Shown here one piece after another: positions 39,454 through 52,689 of a stretch of DNA of 64,000 bases. Positions within the stretch are counted from its first letter, which is position 1. The number at the start of each line of letters is the position of its first letter. The notes under the pieces were generated by a model. The model worked only from the letters and a program-made list of their open reading frames with translations. It had not been told where the DNA came from and searched no databases. This DNA comes from Ridgeia piscesae (taxonomy: Eukaryota > Annelida > Polychaeta > Sabellida > Siboglinidae): contig JAODUO010000854.1 in assembly GCA_025642075.2 (NCBI GenBank), positions 1 through 64,000 of the forward strand. Direction: 5' to 3'. The position numbers were made by a program, and so were the translations under genes.

Positions 39454-39830
39454 GCCAGCGGCGTCTTCTCACATAGCAACCGAGCGGCTACGGCCGAGTT
39501 TCTGCCGTTTCCAAAATAAACAAGCGATTTGCGGTCGATATTACGCGCTTATCGGCAGTCGTTTTTCATTCGCAGTCACGACTCACATATCTAGCCAAGA
39601 TCCCACGACGTCATGTTTTCGTATCTCGCCATTGTGAGACAAAAATGTACCTAAAATTTCGACACATTTAGCACATTACCAAAGTTTGTCTCTGTGTAAA
39701 AAGCGCTGTCATTCTATCTTTACGCTACGGTGTCGGCCAATCAAGTGCGCGCAGAAAGCAGAGCCATTTACAATTATTACACGCTATTCGCCAGGTGGCG
39801 ACTTGTTTTAATATTATATCCTATAGGTGG
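39454..39830 (-). promoter_or_regulatory. Upstream region of the GPCR gene with a CTCF-like motif
   Basis: CpG dinucleotides stay frequent from the start codon to about 39600 and then fall off. No TATA box is obvious. CGCCAGGTGGCGAC (39789-39802) resembles a CTCF core, and a second TAGGTGGCACTGCTG lies near 39825. Promoter assignment is by position only. Confidence 0.3.
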
Positions 39831-41932
39831 CACTGCTGTTTCAGAGCCCATATACTTCGTGTGACAGCTAAATTCAAGCCGCAGCTACACTACAGCAATG
39901 CACAATTGATATGTTACAGGCCTTAATTACAAATCCATCTCTTGCTTGGTTAGGCAATCCTGCCTCTTGTGCCAGGTCTTTCTTTTAACTTTTGTTCGGA
40001 CTGTGCGCACGCGTCTGCGTTTCACACAATCCGTAAAAGAGGTGACAATTAAAATAGTGCACATAACCCTGCTAAAAATTTACTATGGTTTACTACAGTA
40101 AATTTACTATGGTTTACTACAGTAAAACGCAGTGTTTTTGCGGAATATTTACTACGCTTTACCATAGTAAATACTATGGTTTACCATAGTATATACTATG
40201 GTTTACTACAGTAAATACTACATTTTACTATGGTTTACTACAGTGAATACCACAGTTTACTATGGTGAATATCACAATTTACTATGGTTTACTATAGTAA
40301 ATACTACGTGTTACTATGGTTTACTACAGTGAATACCACATTTTACTATGGTTTACTATGGTAAATATCACAATTTACTATGGTTTACTATAATAAATAC
40401 TACGTTTTACTATGATTTACTACAGTGAATACCACATATTACTATGGTTTACTATGGTTTATAGCACAATTTACTATGGTTTACTATAGTAAATACTACA
40501 TTTTACTATGGTTTACTACAGTGAATACCATATTTTACTATGGTTTATAACACAATTTACTATGGTTTACTATAGTAAATACTACATTTTACTATGGTTT
40601 ACTACATTTTACTATGGTTTACTACATATTTTACTATGGTTTATAACACAATTTACTATGGCTTACTATAGTAAATACTATATTTTACTATGGTTTACTA
40701 CAGTGAATACCATATTTTACTATGGTTAACTATGGTGAATATCACAAATTACTATGGTTTACTATAGTAAATACTATGCTTTACTATGGTTTACTACAGT
40801 GCATACTGTATTTTACTACGGTTTACTATGGTGAATATCACAATTTACTATGGTTTACTATATAGTAAATACTATGCTTTACTATGGTGTACTACAGTGA
40901 ATACCACATTTTACTATGCTTTACTACAGTGAATATCATGCATTACCATGGTTTACTACAGCTAGTGAATACCACATTTCATCATAATTTACTATGTTGT
41001 ACCACAGTGAATATTATGCATAGTGGGTCACTTCTACACATGCCATGTAACTAAAATAATCAAACAATGTGTTTATAATATAATGAAATGCTTTATTAAC
41101 ATGTTAAAAATTCATGAATTACATGGCAGAAATAATATAATTGTGGTTGATTTCTGTCAAGTGGTATTCCATGATGTCCGTATCCATGTAGTTTCATAGA
41201 TATCACTCCTCAAAGATGTGTCCCACTGCACCTGTGTAATATAATTTTTTTATTTCTTATGTCTGAAACTCTGGTTATCATTACTTGCCAGCATAATGGG
41301 TCAGAGGTATTAACTGGCCTCTAGTCATAAAAGTGGCAGTAATTAGTGGAATCACCCAATTACTGAGGTCCCCCAATTAAGCAGCCCTTAGAGAGGGCAA
41401 CTATAACTCAGTGCAGATGTCTGTACTGATTCCTTGGCTGTTAGAAAGTCATGATAAGGAAGATAACAGTATACATTTCTGGACATTCAAAGGCACTTCA
41501 TTGTGAGAAATTGTGAAGAATGATGCCAAAAGTGAACCCTAAATTACATTGTACGTTATTCCACTTAGCATCCAAATGTCAATGTATTATACACTTGCAT
41601 TATAGTCATTTGATAATTATCAAGCTTACCTTTGTAATGCATCTTTTAAGCATCATGAAAAATATAATATAATCACGATGTAGTCAATAATTTAAATTAC
41701 TCATGCGTAAGGTATTATTGAACTTCAATTTAAATTAACATGCTTGCTCAATACACATTTACAACATTCACTAAAATTATATTATAATAAATTAAAATTT
41801 ACAACACTGAATAACATTTCACTCTATCAATCAATCAATCAATCAATAACATTTCACTCTATTAAATTTCAGTGTTAATTATACTTATAACGAAAAGTGA
41901 GACAAATTACATGATTAACGTGCGTCTGTTAA

Positions 41933-42320
41933 TTAGGTTATTATTCTTGAAGATGAAAAAAATGCTCGGAACAATTTAATGCTACTGTAAAACAGTAATG
42001 TAATATAAGCTAGGATTCTTACCTTTGTCTCATAAAATGTACAGGTGTAGAGCATGTACATCCAGATTTGAAACCAGATCCACAATTTCATATAGTGCTT
42101 GTTGCCAATCCGCCTGAATATTTGCAACAACATGGCTTCATTCTTGTCCATGTCCAGTACAGCATTGATAAACCAAATGTCCTGAGATGTGCAGCCGACT
42201 TGTATACTTGTTACCACAGCACTTCAAAGTCAACATGTCACTAGCACTGTTAGGGTAACTATGCACGGCATGCTTGCTGGACACATGGGGTTGCACTGAG
42301 CTACTGTATTCTGTCTCCAA
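41933..42320 (-). pseudogene. Decayed frames in the middle of the TTTACTATGG element
   Basis: Two overlapping minus-strand frames (42320-42138 and 42217-41933) have protein-like composition, and one ends at a good donor (GAGACAAAG then GTAAGAATCC at about 42023). A third frame reads SHVVANIQADWQQALYEIVD. Stops and shifts break every version. This could be what is left of the element's own gene. No domain is recognisable. Confidence 0.2.
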
Positions 42321-42466
42321 GCTTGCCTGCCAGGCAATAAATGGGAACCAACTGATCTGATAAGGGCTGGCTTGAGTAAGTTGAGTGGCTACTTAGGATT
42401 CTGACAGCAGACCCAAGGGACAACTAATAGATAAGGTCTAGGCAAATTCCTAGCTTTTATTTTCAC

Positions 42467-42614
<148 letters not shown>

Positions 42615-42798
42615 ACATATATATACATACATACAGTAGACTATTTGTGAATAACATTAATTATATACATCCATATGTATTTATATAATACATGTGTGTA
42701 ATAGCTCAATATATATATATATATATAATATATATATGCATGCAAATATGTAATTTAAAGGCATTAAACAAAGACAACTTATGCCATAATTAATTAAC

Positions 42799-42847
42799 TT
42801 ACTTTTGATGTGTCATGATTTATTAAACCATGACACATCAAAAGTAA
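42799..42847. other. Perfect 19-bp hairpin in the middle of the foldback element
   Basis: TTACTTTTGATGTGTCATG (42799-42817) is exactly complementary to 42829-42847 around an 11-base loop. It lies just inside the right arm. Confidence 0.7.
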
Positions 42848-43779
42848 TTATGATTTGTATTATGATTGCAGATGGCACCATCAATGTGATATAGTATTTT
42901 TTATTATGGACAACCGGTGGTTAATATTAACTGTGAACATAACAGTTTAGCGTAGTTTACCATAGTAAACCATAGTAATATGTGGTATTTACTGTAGTAA
43001 ACCATAGTAAAACATAGTATTTACTATAGTAAACCATACTAAGTTGTGATATTCACTATAGTAAACCATAGTAAAATATGATGGTATTCACTGTAGTAAA
43101 CCATAGTAAAACGTAGTATTTACTATAGTAAACCATAGTAAATTGTGATATTCACCATAGTAAACCATAGTAAAATGTGGTATTCACTGTAGTAAACCAT
43201 AGTAAAACGTAGTATTTACTATAGTAAAGCATAGTATTTACTATAGTAAACCATAGTAAATTGTGATATTCACCATAGTAAACCATAGTAAAATATGGTA
43301 TTCACTGTAGTAAACCATAGTAAAACATAGTATTTACTATAGTAAACCATAGTAAATTGTGATATTCACCATAGTAAACCATAGTAAAATGTGGTATTCA
43401 CCATAGTAAACCATAGTAAAATGTGGTATTCACTGTAGTAAAACATAGTATTTACTGTAGTAAACCATAGTATATACTATGATAAACCATAGTATTTACT
43501 ATGGTAAAGCGTAGTAAATATTCCGAAAAACACACTGCGTTTTACTGTAGTAAACCATAGTAAATTTACTGTAGTAAACCATAGTAAATTTTTAGCAGGG
43601 ATGATAAAAATAGAGTAGGCTATGCGAATGTTAATGACTTACTATGTTTTCTATTAGTTGTCTGTGCTATAAACCATAACAGATCCGTGGTAGATGCATC
43701 TGACAGTTTTGCATAAACAATTTAAAATAAGGCCATAAACAAAAACTGCTTATGTCATAATTAATTTACATTTGTTGTA

Positions 43780-44216
43780 TTATGGTTTACTATATGGTTT
43801 AATGTTCATTTATCAAAATGTAGTTAAATATACTCATTTATATCAGCGATATCATGGTTTATCATGCAATTACCATGACTTTACCAGTAACCACAGTATA
43901 TGTAAAAAATTAGTAAACTATGGTTGACTATAGCTTACTATGGATTTACTACAGTTTACTACATCTTCATGTGAATTTACTATGGTAAAAGCACAGTAAA
44001 ACGTAGTATACTGCAGTTTACTATGAATTACTATGGTTTTACTATAACTTACTTTGGTTTACTATGTCCACGTACATATTTACTATGGTGAAAGCATGGT
44101 AAAATATAATATACTATGGTTTACTATGGTTTACTATGGTTTACTATGATTTACTATGATTTACTATGAATTTACCATAGTTTACCATAGTAAACTGTAG
44201 TACATTTTTAGCAGGG
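43780..44216. mobile_element. Second, one-sided copy of the TTTACTATGG element
   Basis: Units of TTTACTATGG/CCATAGTAAA resume after a 180-bp gap and end at GTACATTTTTAGCAGGG (44216), the same terminal sequence as the element next door. The corresponding CCCTGCTAAAAA left end is absent. Words near 43725-43765 also resemble 42755-42800. It is a truncated or nested relative. Confidence 0.55.
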
Positions 44217-44465
44217 AATGTATAGTGTTTTTCTACAATATACATGTATCGATCAATGTTTTCCTCAAAAGACTGGAATCATGGTCAAAAGAGCACCAAC
44301 CACAGGCACAGCTAGACTGTGGAAGACTAAATAAAATAAATTAATTGTTATCGAATAGGCTTTCATTAACCCATTAATTAATCCGGTCAACCAATGAACA
44401 TTCAAGCATGACCACCTGGACACCTTTAGAAGACGGCCGAGATTTTGGAGAGACGATTACTTGAA

Positions 44466-44482
44466 GGGCGCCACCTAACTGG
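44466..44482. promoter_or_regulatory. CTCF-like motif
   Basis: GGGCGCCACCTAACTGG, whose reverse complement CCAGTTAGGTGGCGCCC is close to the CTCF core. Weak alone. Confidence 0.25.
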
Positions 44483-44646
44483 AAGAACGCGGGCAGACGC
44501 TGCGACGATCTGGAAATGGCATGCTGATGCCTTCGCCCAACCACGGGACTTTACAGTTGCACAATTTGCGTATATTATTGTTTAAAAACTGGAATTTGTG
44601 ATTGGAGGCATTTTTTTTTAGCTGTATGACTGAATATTCACCATTG

Positions 44647-44647
<1 letters not shown>

Positions 44648-44685
<38 letters not shown>

Positions 44686-44702
44686 TTGCGTGCGTGCGTG
44701 CA
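44648..44702. repeat. (GTGC)n microsatellite
   Basis: About 13 GTGC units with one substitution, the same motif as the run at 11480-11531. Confidence 0.95.
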
Positions 44703-44994
44703 TGTAGTCACAACATAATAATGAGAAAGCTGACTTCTTGGTCAGACACTTGGCGGGGTAGCTGAGAAGCTCACCAGAAGCCCCTCTGTGTTGCGACAAG
44801 AAACAATCCTGAGATTAAATTACTGTTACTGTACGCGCCTCCATGCTTGCGGCTTTTACAACCTGATGCGCGCCATAATCCCAACTACGAGGCTTGGGTT
44901 CAACAAAAACGTCAAGTTGCACCAAAACTGCTCACCATCCCATACCACCGTGAGATTCGCCAAAGCATCTCTTGAAACGATAACACATATTAAA

Positions 44995-46815
44995 GTATAT
45001 TCAAAAATCAGCACACCTCTAAACATTGGGGACTGACTTGATGCAAATGTCGTCCCAAATTACAACAACAACAAACTTCGGCACACACCGTTCCAAACAC
45101 TTGCCCGCAAGCCATACTTCTTCTTTTTCCAGATATTGGATTTAACCCTTGCAGAGCGTTAAAAGTCCAACGAAGCTTACGCCCAAGATGGAGGGGGAGG
45201 CGTGTGTTCTCTTAACTTAAACAGTTAATATGTTAAACAAAAGTCTATGTTAAAACGTAAAGTTATTGTATAGACCACCGGCGAATTAACAAAAACTCTA
45301 ATTGGATTTACACAGATGTCTCATGAAGAAAATATCTGCTGGCAGATGTTGATGCACCAAAGCCAGCTCTGAAAGCCTATTGGCATGAGGTGGCCGATAG
45401 GCTTCTGGGGAGACTATTCTATAGTCTCTGAATGTCGGAGGGAAAACGGAATGGTAAATGGCTAGATGGTCTGCCCCTGCATGACGAAAACGCTGGGCTC
45501 CCTGAGTTCTGGGGTCATTCGGTTGGAGGTGTTGGACTATGGTGATACCAATGTGACCGGTGTTGGTCTTGTGAAGGAGACTAAGCCGGTTGTTCTTCCT
45601 TCTCTCGTCCATGCTTTACTCTGGCTTTGCCCCGCGGGCGGTTTCCAATTGGCTTCCGTGGCCTCCAGTAAGAATTATGATTGCATGATCAAGAACAGAA
45701 AATAGTCATGTTCTGCTATGAACTCACTGAGCTGAGATCTCATTATCTAAACCATACCATTAGCGCAATTAGCAATAATATCCGAAATGGACGTAGTAGC
45801 AGAACGTAGTAGAAGGTGGGGACAGTTCCTTGAAGCAGCTGGGACGCAAACACACTGCGCGTCACAAAAAGGCACAACATTTGTTCTTCTTGAGAGAGCT
45901 CGGGAGATTCGACCTTGCACTGGATATCATGACACATTTCTAACGCGCAATCATCCAGTTATGAGCGCCATGACTGGCACGGCCAAACTGAAATCAGCAC
46001 GCCGTTAAACGTTCGGGGTTAATCCTATCTCAAAGTGGGGGTGTCGCTGACCTGATCCTAATGTCGTCCCAATTTGCCAAAAAAGGCACACACCGTTCCT
46101 GACACTTGTACGCGAGTCTTCTTCTTCCAGATATTGGCCTGCAGTGGCCCTTGCAAAGCGATAAAAGCCCAACGAAGCCTACGCGGATGGTGGCGGGAGA
46201 GATGTGTGCTCTTTTAACACAAACAGTCAATATGTTTATAAAAAAAAGTCTATGTTAAAACGTTAATAAAATTATTGTATAGACAACTGGCGACATAACA
46301 AACACTCTATATTATATGATGTACACAGAGGTGTCATGAAGACAATATCTGCTGGCAGATGTTGATGCACCAATGCCAGCCTTGACAGCTTCTTGGCCGA
46401 AAGGCTTGTGGGAGCCTATTCGACTCTCCGAGTGTGGCAGGGAAAAGGGAATGGTAAAGGGTTGGGTGGTCTGTCCTCTCGTGATGAATACGCTGGGCTC
46501 CCCGACTTCTGGGGGAATTCCGTTGGAGGTATTGGTATATGGTGATATTAACATGATCGATGTTGATTCTGTGAAGGAGACTAAGGCGGTTGTTTTTCCT
46601 CTCTTCCAGGCTTTAATTACCCTGGCTTTGCCCCGCGGGCGGTTTCCAATTTGCCCCCGCTGCCTCGATCACTAAGAATTGTGAATGCATGATCAAGAAC
46701 AGAACATAGTCATGTTTTGCTATGGACTCACTGAGCTGAGATCTCTTCTAAACTATACCATTAGAGTAATTAGCTAATGTCCGAAATGGACGTAGAAGTA
46801 GGTAGGGAATTACCG
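44995..46815. repeat. Diverged direct duplication of a 0.8-kb segment
   Basis: Copy 1 (about 44995-45810) and copy 2 (about 46000-46815) are arranged head to tail with an offset near 1.0 kb. Shared words include GGCACACACCGTTCC, CTGCTGGCAGATGTTGATGC, TTTGCCCCGCGGGCGGTTTC and ATCCGAAATGGACGTAG/GTCCGAAATGGACGTAG. On the minus strand both copies keep a frame with ITI.Q.LQ, PR..GAQR and YHS.FP.T in matching positions (copy 1 within 45298-45612), suggesting an old coding segment, now broken. Its identity is not recognisable. Confidence 0.7.
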
Positions 46816-46984
46816 GACTATCGATACCCCTAAACATTACTTACGTATATGAAGGAATGTTTGATGGTAATAGTATTACACCTATCAGACCACGTGGCAG
46901 TAGAGGGGTCTATAATGTTCGCTGGGCGATCCCGTATTTGCAATCATACATGTAAAATAAAAACATAATATATATTGGACTTGC

Positions 46985-47968
46985 GATCTCTCTATCCTGT
47001 CTCTGTCCTGTGTCCTGTGTCCTGTGTCCTGTGTCCTGTGTCCTGTGTCCTGTGTCCTCTGTCCTCTGTCCTCTGTCATGTGTCCTGTGTCCTCTGTCTT
47101 CTATCCTCTGTCCTCTGTCACGGGTCTCTGTCCTCTGTCTTCTATTCTCTGTCCTGTGTCCTGTGTCCTGTGTCCTGTGTCCTGTGTCCGTGTGTCCTGT
47201 GTCCTGTGTCCTGTGTCCTGTGTCCTGTGTCCTGTGTCCTGTGTCCTGTGTCCTGTGTCCTGTGTCCTGTGTCCTGTGTCCTGTGTCCTGTGTCCTGTGT
47301 CCTCTGTCCTCTGTCCGGTCCTCTCGTCCTCTGTCACGGATCCGTCTCGATCCGTCTCGATCCGTCTCGATCCGTCTCGATCCGTCTCGATCCGTCTCGA
47401 TCCGTCTCGATCCGTCTCGATCCGTCCGTCCGTCCGTCCGTCCGTCCGTCCGTCCGTCCGTCCGTCCGTCCGTCCGTCCGTCCGTCCGTCCGTCCGTCCG
47501 TCCGTCCGTCCGTCCGTCCGTCCGTCCGTCCGTCCGTCCGTCCGTCCTGTCCGTCCGTCCGTCCGTCCGTCCGTCCGTCCGTCCGTCCGTCCGTCCGTCC
47601 GTCCGTCCGTCCGTCCGTCCGTCCGTCCGTCCGTCCGTCCGTCCGTCCGTCCGTCCGTCCGTCCGTCCGCCGCCCGCCCGCCCGCCCGCCCGCCCGCCCG
47701 CCCGCCGCCCGCCCGCCCGCCCGCCCGCCCGCCCGCCCGCCCGCCCGCCCGCCCGCCCGCCCGCCCGCCCGCCCGCCCGCCCGCCCGCCCGCCCGCCCGC
47801 CGCCCGCCCGCCCGCCCGCCCGCCCGCCCGCCCGCCCGCCCGCCCGCCCGCCCGCCCGCCCGCCGCGCCCGCCCGCCCGCCCGCCCGCCCGCCCGCCCGC
47901 CCGCCCGCCCGCCCGCCCGCCCGCCCGCCCGCCCGCCCGCCCGCCGCCCGCCCGCCCGCCCGCCCGCA
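46985..47968. repeat. Compound satellite: CCTGTGT, GATCCGTCTC, TCCG, then CCCG
   Basis: Four arrays follow without spacer: a 7-bp CCTGTGT/CCTCTGT array (46985-47340), about eight 10-bp GATCCGTCTC units (47338-47425), about 60 TCCG units (47425-47668) and about 75 CCCG units (47669-47968). Each motif can be reached from the previous one by a small change. The minus strand of the last block is (GGGC)n, a strong G-quadruplex candidate. Frames of 217-401 codons (SVRP, GRTD, ARPP/GGRA repeats) are artefacts. Confidence 0.95.
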
Positions 47969-48223
47969 TATACCAGGCAACGGCCAAATTTGAGACAAAC
48001 CGTCTACTTCACAGGGCGGAGAAACGGCAGAGGAAAGTAGTGGGAAATGTCTCAACATTTTCACGTCTCCTTCCATCTGGCACCTCCTGTCCACACTAGC
48101 AAATTTGCAGATCAAGATCGGGCTCTTGAGTCACTAGTAGGACCATGACCGACCATTGGAAGACGTCATCCTCGTTTGGGGACCGCTTATGATGATGATG
48201 ATAATGATGATGATGATAATGAT

Positions 48224-48247
48224 GATATATATATATATATATATATA

Positions 48248-48299
<52 letters not shown>

Positions 48300-48300
48300 C
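48224..48300. repeat. GATGAT-like and (TA)n tract
   Basis: A short GATGAT/AATGAT run (48190-48225) continues into about 35 TA units with two small interruptions. Confidence 0.9.
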
Positions 48301-48350
48301 ACACATATACACAACATTGGACACACATTTCTACAATGCACAGCTTGGGG

Positions 48351-48494
48351 TGTTGTGAAAGGATTAGGGTTTCTAGTTAATACTGTCGGGGCCTGTTTTA
48401 TCTTTATTGTGGGGGGGGGGGGGGGGGGGGGGGGGTGTTGTGAAAGGATTAGGGTTTCTAGTTAATACTGTCGGGGCCTGTTTTATCTTTATTG
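48351..48494. repeat. 59-bp tandem duplication separated by a run of 25 G
   Basis: The 59-bp sequence starting TGTTGTGAAAGGATTAGGGT is present at 48351-48409 and again, unchanged, at 48436-48494. Between them are T and 25 consecutive G. The first copy is preceded by GGGG, so the G-run may have grown from that flank. A long pure G-run is also a common place for assembly error. Confidence 0.85.
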
Positions 48495-49059
48495 GCGAGT
48501 AAAAAATGGTCTGCGGCGATGGCGACTAAATAATTCCTCAATAATCGTTGTCGCATATGTTCTTCATAAACATTACCCTTTCACCCTAACATGTGCGTAC
48601 CCTCCGTTTTAAGTATATGCCGCCTAAACCCGGTCTGTGTATATCCTTGAAGTGTATATAGCTTAAATTAATGTAATAATTAACTGTTATACTCAGGGCC
48701 GGGTCTGTAAGTGCGGATCGAAGTGGAATAAAATAGCCTATTGAATACATGGTCAACCATCGAGCATATACGTCCACGGGACTAAGATTGGAGTCAACAG
48801 GAAATCTATAATTGAATTGTTCATTGCATGATACCGCAGACTGTATTTTATTCAGCTATGCATATTATATAGGATAATGTTTCGCTTCGATGCGAACATT
48901 ATCCATATGAAACAAATCTTTTTCGCAAATATAAAACCCGTGCCATACATATGCGATACACGTACAAGTGCCTACAGTTTCAGTAAGTCTCTGCCGTGAT
49001 CATTGATAATTTACACCGAAAGTCAGCGCACAAAAGATCGGCTACGCATGACTGAACAC

Positions 49060-49390
49060 GCCCGTCCAGTGGCTTTTGTAGTTGGCGGCCGGCGCCTCTC
49101 AGAGTATGTCAGCTCGCGGAGTAGACGCGGCGGTCTAACTTTGGGCAGACGAGCCGGCTAAAACCCGCGTCCCGTTTCCCCAAAACGAAAACGAGTAGTT
49201 TACGGAGTCGACCTCTTCTGGACTATTTTTCTGTGTTAATCCGCGCGGAGAGATCAGCCACGGGTGCGAGGTGCGGCACGCAGGAGGAAAGACCGCAGCA
49301 AAGCCAAAAGGACTTCGAGATTCGCCGGGGAAGCGACATTGCGCTTCGGTTTGGCGTAGTATGGGGTAAAAGTCGAAGTTAACTGACAAG
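49060..49390 (+). promoter_or_regulatory. CpG-rich candidate promoter and 5' noncoding exon
   Basis: CpG density rises sharply from about 49060 to 49620 against an AT-rich background. A strong donor, TGACAAG then GTAAGTAACT, sits at 49390/49391 on the plus strand. No ATG opens a convincing frame, so this fits a 5' untranslated exon. The next plus-strand coding exon with a matching open acceptor is at 62715, which would make a 13.3-kb first intron of the JAKMIP-like gene. The link is inference. Confidence 0.4.
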
Positions 49391-49719
49391 GTAAGTAACT
49401 GTGTCGCAGTGGCAACCTACTGCACTTATATCGCGCGATTTTACGCTCGGGTTGGTGTTGTATAGCCAAACTTCGACGACACTTGTTTCGGGAAACGGCC
49501 GCTCCCGAATACCGCTGCAATCGTAACCCTACGGCTACGCCTACGGCAGTGCAACTCCGATGGGATCGCCTAGCTCGATCCGTCAGTTATAGCCTTCGTA
49601 GACGTAGGCTTCGCGCGCAATCACCAACACACGAACGCATGTCAAGCAATAGTTTACCAAACCAGTCTATACCCGGCGTTAACATGTATTGTCAGCAAGC
49701 TGAAATATAACCATGTCCG

Positions 49720-50580
49720 GTTTAGCCTACGGGGGTAGGGGTAGATCATGTTGTGGCTTGGACTAGTATAGATTATAGAAGCAGGGACCCAACCAATTCC
49801 GGTGACGGTGACGTAAAATTATGGGGGGGGGAGTGTTACAGAGTTTTGACAGCTCATGAGCTCAGTTTCATATAAATAGTAGTAAGGTATGAATATCATA
49901 ATTCAAAGTATTACCTGTCCACAAACTTTCTGTGACTACGAAATGAGATGTTGACAAAATATATATAATAGTTTGAGTATGACACAGAACAATTGTCACA
50001 TAACGAACAATGATGAATATGGCCATAACTATGTTGACACTAACATGTTAAGTGTACCATACACAGTGTTTTAATTGACTGCAGACTCACTGCAGTACAG
50101 GTCGAGTGTACAGAAATATTGATTCATGGCGCAGTTACTTATAGACATTAGACAGCTAAATGAATAAATAATGGTACGCGTCAACAACTACAACAAGATC
50201 GTGACATTGATATTGTTGACATCTTAAGATTATACAGTGTGTTTCAACTGCACAGCACTTCTGCATTAAAAAATGTCCATTATAGAAATCACTTGAAATT
50301 GTTCTAATACTGCTTATAATGGTTAATTAATAGGTATAACGGAAGACATCGCAGGTCGAGATGATAAGCTATATTCTTCCATGTCAACAACATATTTTGA
50401 GTATATTGACTTGTAAGTGTGTAACAAAATAATATTGTTGGTGGAGGTCAGTGCATACACTGTGCTTTAGATTCTTGTAACTGCTGAACAAATCAGTCCA
50501 TCAGTTCTGCTGCATAGCCAAAACTGTGTTGTCAATGTCTTGATTAATCTAACAGTGGAGGTGTCACTTGTTTACAAACA
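49720..50580. other. Presumed intron or intergenic DNA, nothing supported
   Basis: AT-rich unique sequence. No gene, RNA or repeat array that I can support. Confidence 0.5.
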
Positions 50581-50591
50581 GCGAGAAGAAA

Positions 50592-50918
<327 letters not shown>

Positions 50919-51518
50919 TTCCAATGAAACAATCCTTTGTGGGTTTGTTTGTGTCTGTCACCTGCCACTGAAGTACCCAGTAGCACACATCTAGGATGTT
51001 CTATATAGAAATGATGAAACCTCAGAAGCCATGTTCTTATCTCACTGTCTGTGCTGTGTGACTTGTCAGGAGTAATTGCTAGGTGTTTGACTGAGGACCA
51101 CATCCTCCAAAGACTTCAGTAGTTGTGTTAGAGCTGTCTTGTTGCCACTGAATATCTCACCTGCTCTGGCTGCACAGTGCCACACCCTGAGGAAACAGAC
51201 TAGAACAGGGCTCTATTGTGTGCTCTTAAGATCACTGGGGTTACACAAACAAACACTAGGTCAGTTGTAATTGATTGTGTATTCACCCTGGGGCGATTGT
51301 GTATTCAATGTGGGTGATTCTTGTCAGGGTATTTACGTTTCCTGTGATAGTTGGGTCCCTGAGTTCTCACAGGGAGACATTAGAGTTAAGCCACTTTGAA
51401 TCTTCCTCAGTTTGACACAATAGTGGAACAATGAGACAGTGGTGCATTTAAGTTAGTGTAGAGTGAGACTAGACTCTGTTGACAGAGGGGAAAGGGGCAT
51501 GGCATATATCTGAAACAT

Positions 51519-51627
51519 AGCTTTATGCAGAGACCCACCCAACTGTCATTTGGATGGATAAAACCCAGTTTGGATGGGCAAAAATTTCACTGGATGTGTA
51601 AAAACAATATAGAGCAAAATTATCTTA

Positions 51628-51682
<55 letters not shown>

Positions 51683-51841
51683 CAGTTCTTGCTTTAAAAT
51701 GGGTGTCAGTGTCACGTGTGTGTTTATTGTTTATATCAGTACATTGTAGACATACCAACTGGCATGTGTGTTAATTCTGTTAATTTGCACGTGTTGTCCA
51801 CAAAATGTTTTACTGGAAAAATGTGTTCCTACATAAAGACC
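51519..51841 (-). mobile_element. TTTATGYAG MITE copy A, reverse orientation
   Basis: The left edge AGCTTTATGCAGAGACCCAC is the inverted right end of the family, and the right edge TTCCTACATAAAGAC its inverted left end. A (TA)n run (51630-51680) has expanded inside it. Confidence 0.6.
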
Positions 51842-51855
51842 TGACCAGAAATCAG

Positions 51856-52118
51856 GGCCTTTATGCAGGATAAAATTATTGCCAGTCATGTCACACATGT
51901 TTTGGTGGACACATGGATGTTAACTTTGAAATGTTGACCTGAAATGGACTACAAACACACATGTGACACCATTTTCACTCGCTTTCAAGGCATAACTAAC
52001 AGTATCTATGGTTTTGGAAGACCTTTTTTTCTTGCCGTCCACCCATATTTCTACCCATCCATATTTGTTTTTACCCATCCAAATGACAGGTGGACGGGTC
52101 TCTACATAAAGCTATGCC
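51856..52118 (+). mobile_element. TTTATGYAG MITE copy B
   Basis: It starts GGCCTTTATGCAGGATAAAA and ends GGTCTCTACATAAAGCTATG. The ends form a short inverted repeat around TTTATG(C/T)AG. Interior words TGTTTTGGTGGACACATGGA and CCAAATGACAGGTGGACGGG are shared with copies C and E. Confidence 0.65.
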
Positions 52119-52309
52119 AGAAATACAGGAGACTTTGCTGCCAAAAACTTGATTGCAGCATGTGACTTAGTTGTGGGCATTTCTTGTTACAAAGGAATTC
52201 CTATAACTACATCCTTGCAGACTGGTTCATAATTTGCACATGTGTTCACAAAGTATCCACTAGTTGTACATGTTAGACAAACTGGCTATGGGCCCATTAA
52301 CCTATAGCC

Positions 52310-52624
52310 AAGGCTTTATGCAGGATAAACTTATTGCCAGTCACACATGTTTTGGTGGACACATGGATGTTAACTGTTAAGCCAGTTTACAAACTTTTAA
52401 ATGTGTCTGATGAACTTAAATGGGCTACAAACACACACGTGACACCACTTTCACTCACTTTCAAGGCATAACTAACGAAGCTATGGTTTTGGAAGACCTT
52501 TTTTTTCACTTTTGATCCTTAATTTTTTATCTGTCCTCCACCCGTCCACCCATATTTCTACCCGTCCATATTCGTTTTTACCTGTCCAAATGACAGGTGG
52601 ACACGTCTCTACATAAAGCTCTAC
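52310..52624 (+). mobile_element. TTTATGYAG MITE copy C
   Basis: It starts AGGCTTTATGCAGGATAAAC and ends GTCTCTACATAAAGCTCTA. It is the closest relative of copy B and has the same TGGTTTTGGAAGACCTTTTT stretch in the middle. Confidence 0.65.
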
Positions 52625-52689
52625 ACATGCGATGCAGTCTAAACGAGCACAGGGTGAATATTGTAAATCTTTTTCCACCCTTCACATTT

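Noticed and set aside
37340..39637. Plus-strand frames opposite the GPCR (up to 182 codons)
   Set aside because: Antisense shadows of a well-supported minus-strand coding sequence.
46910..48115. 401-codon minus-strand and 374-codon plus-strand frames
   Set aside because: Entirely tri-periodic translations of CCTGTGT, TCCG and CCCG repeats.
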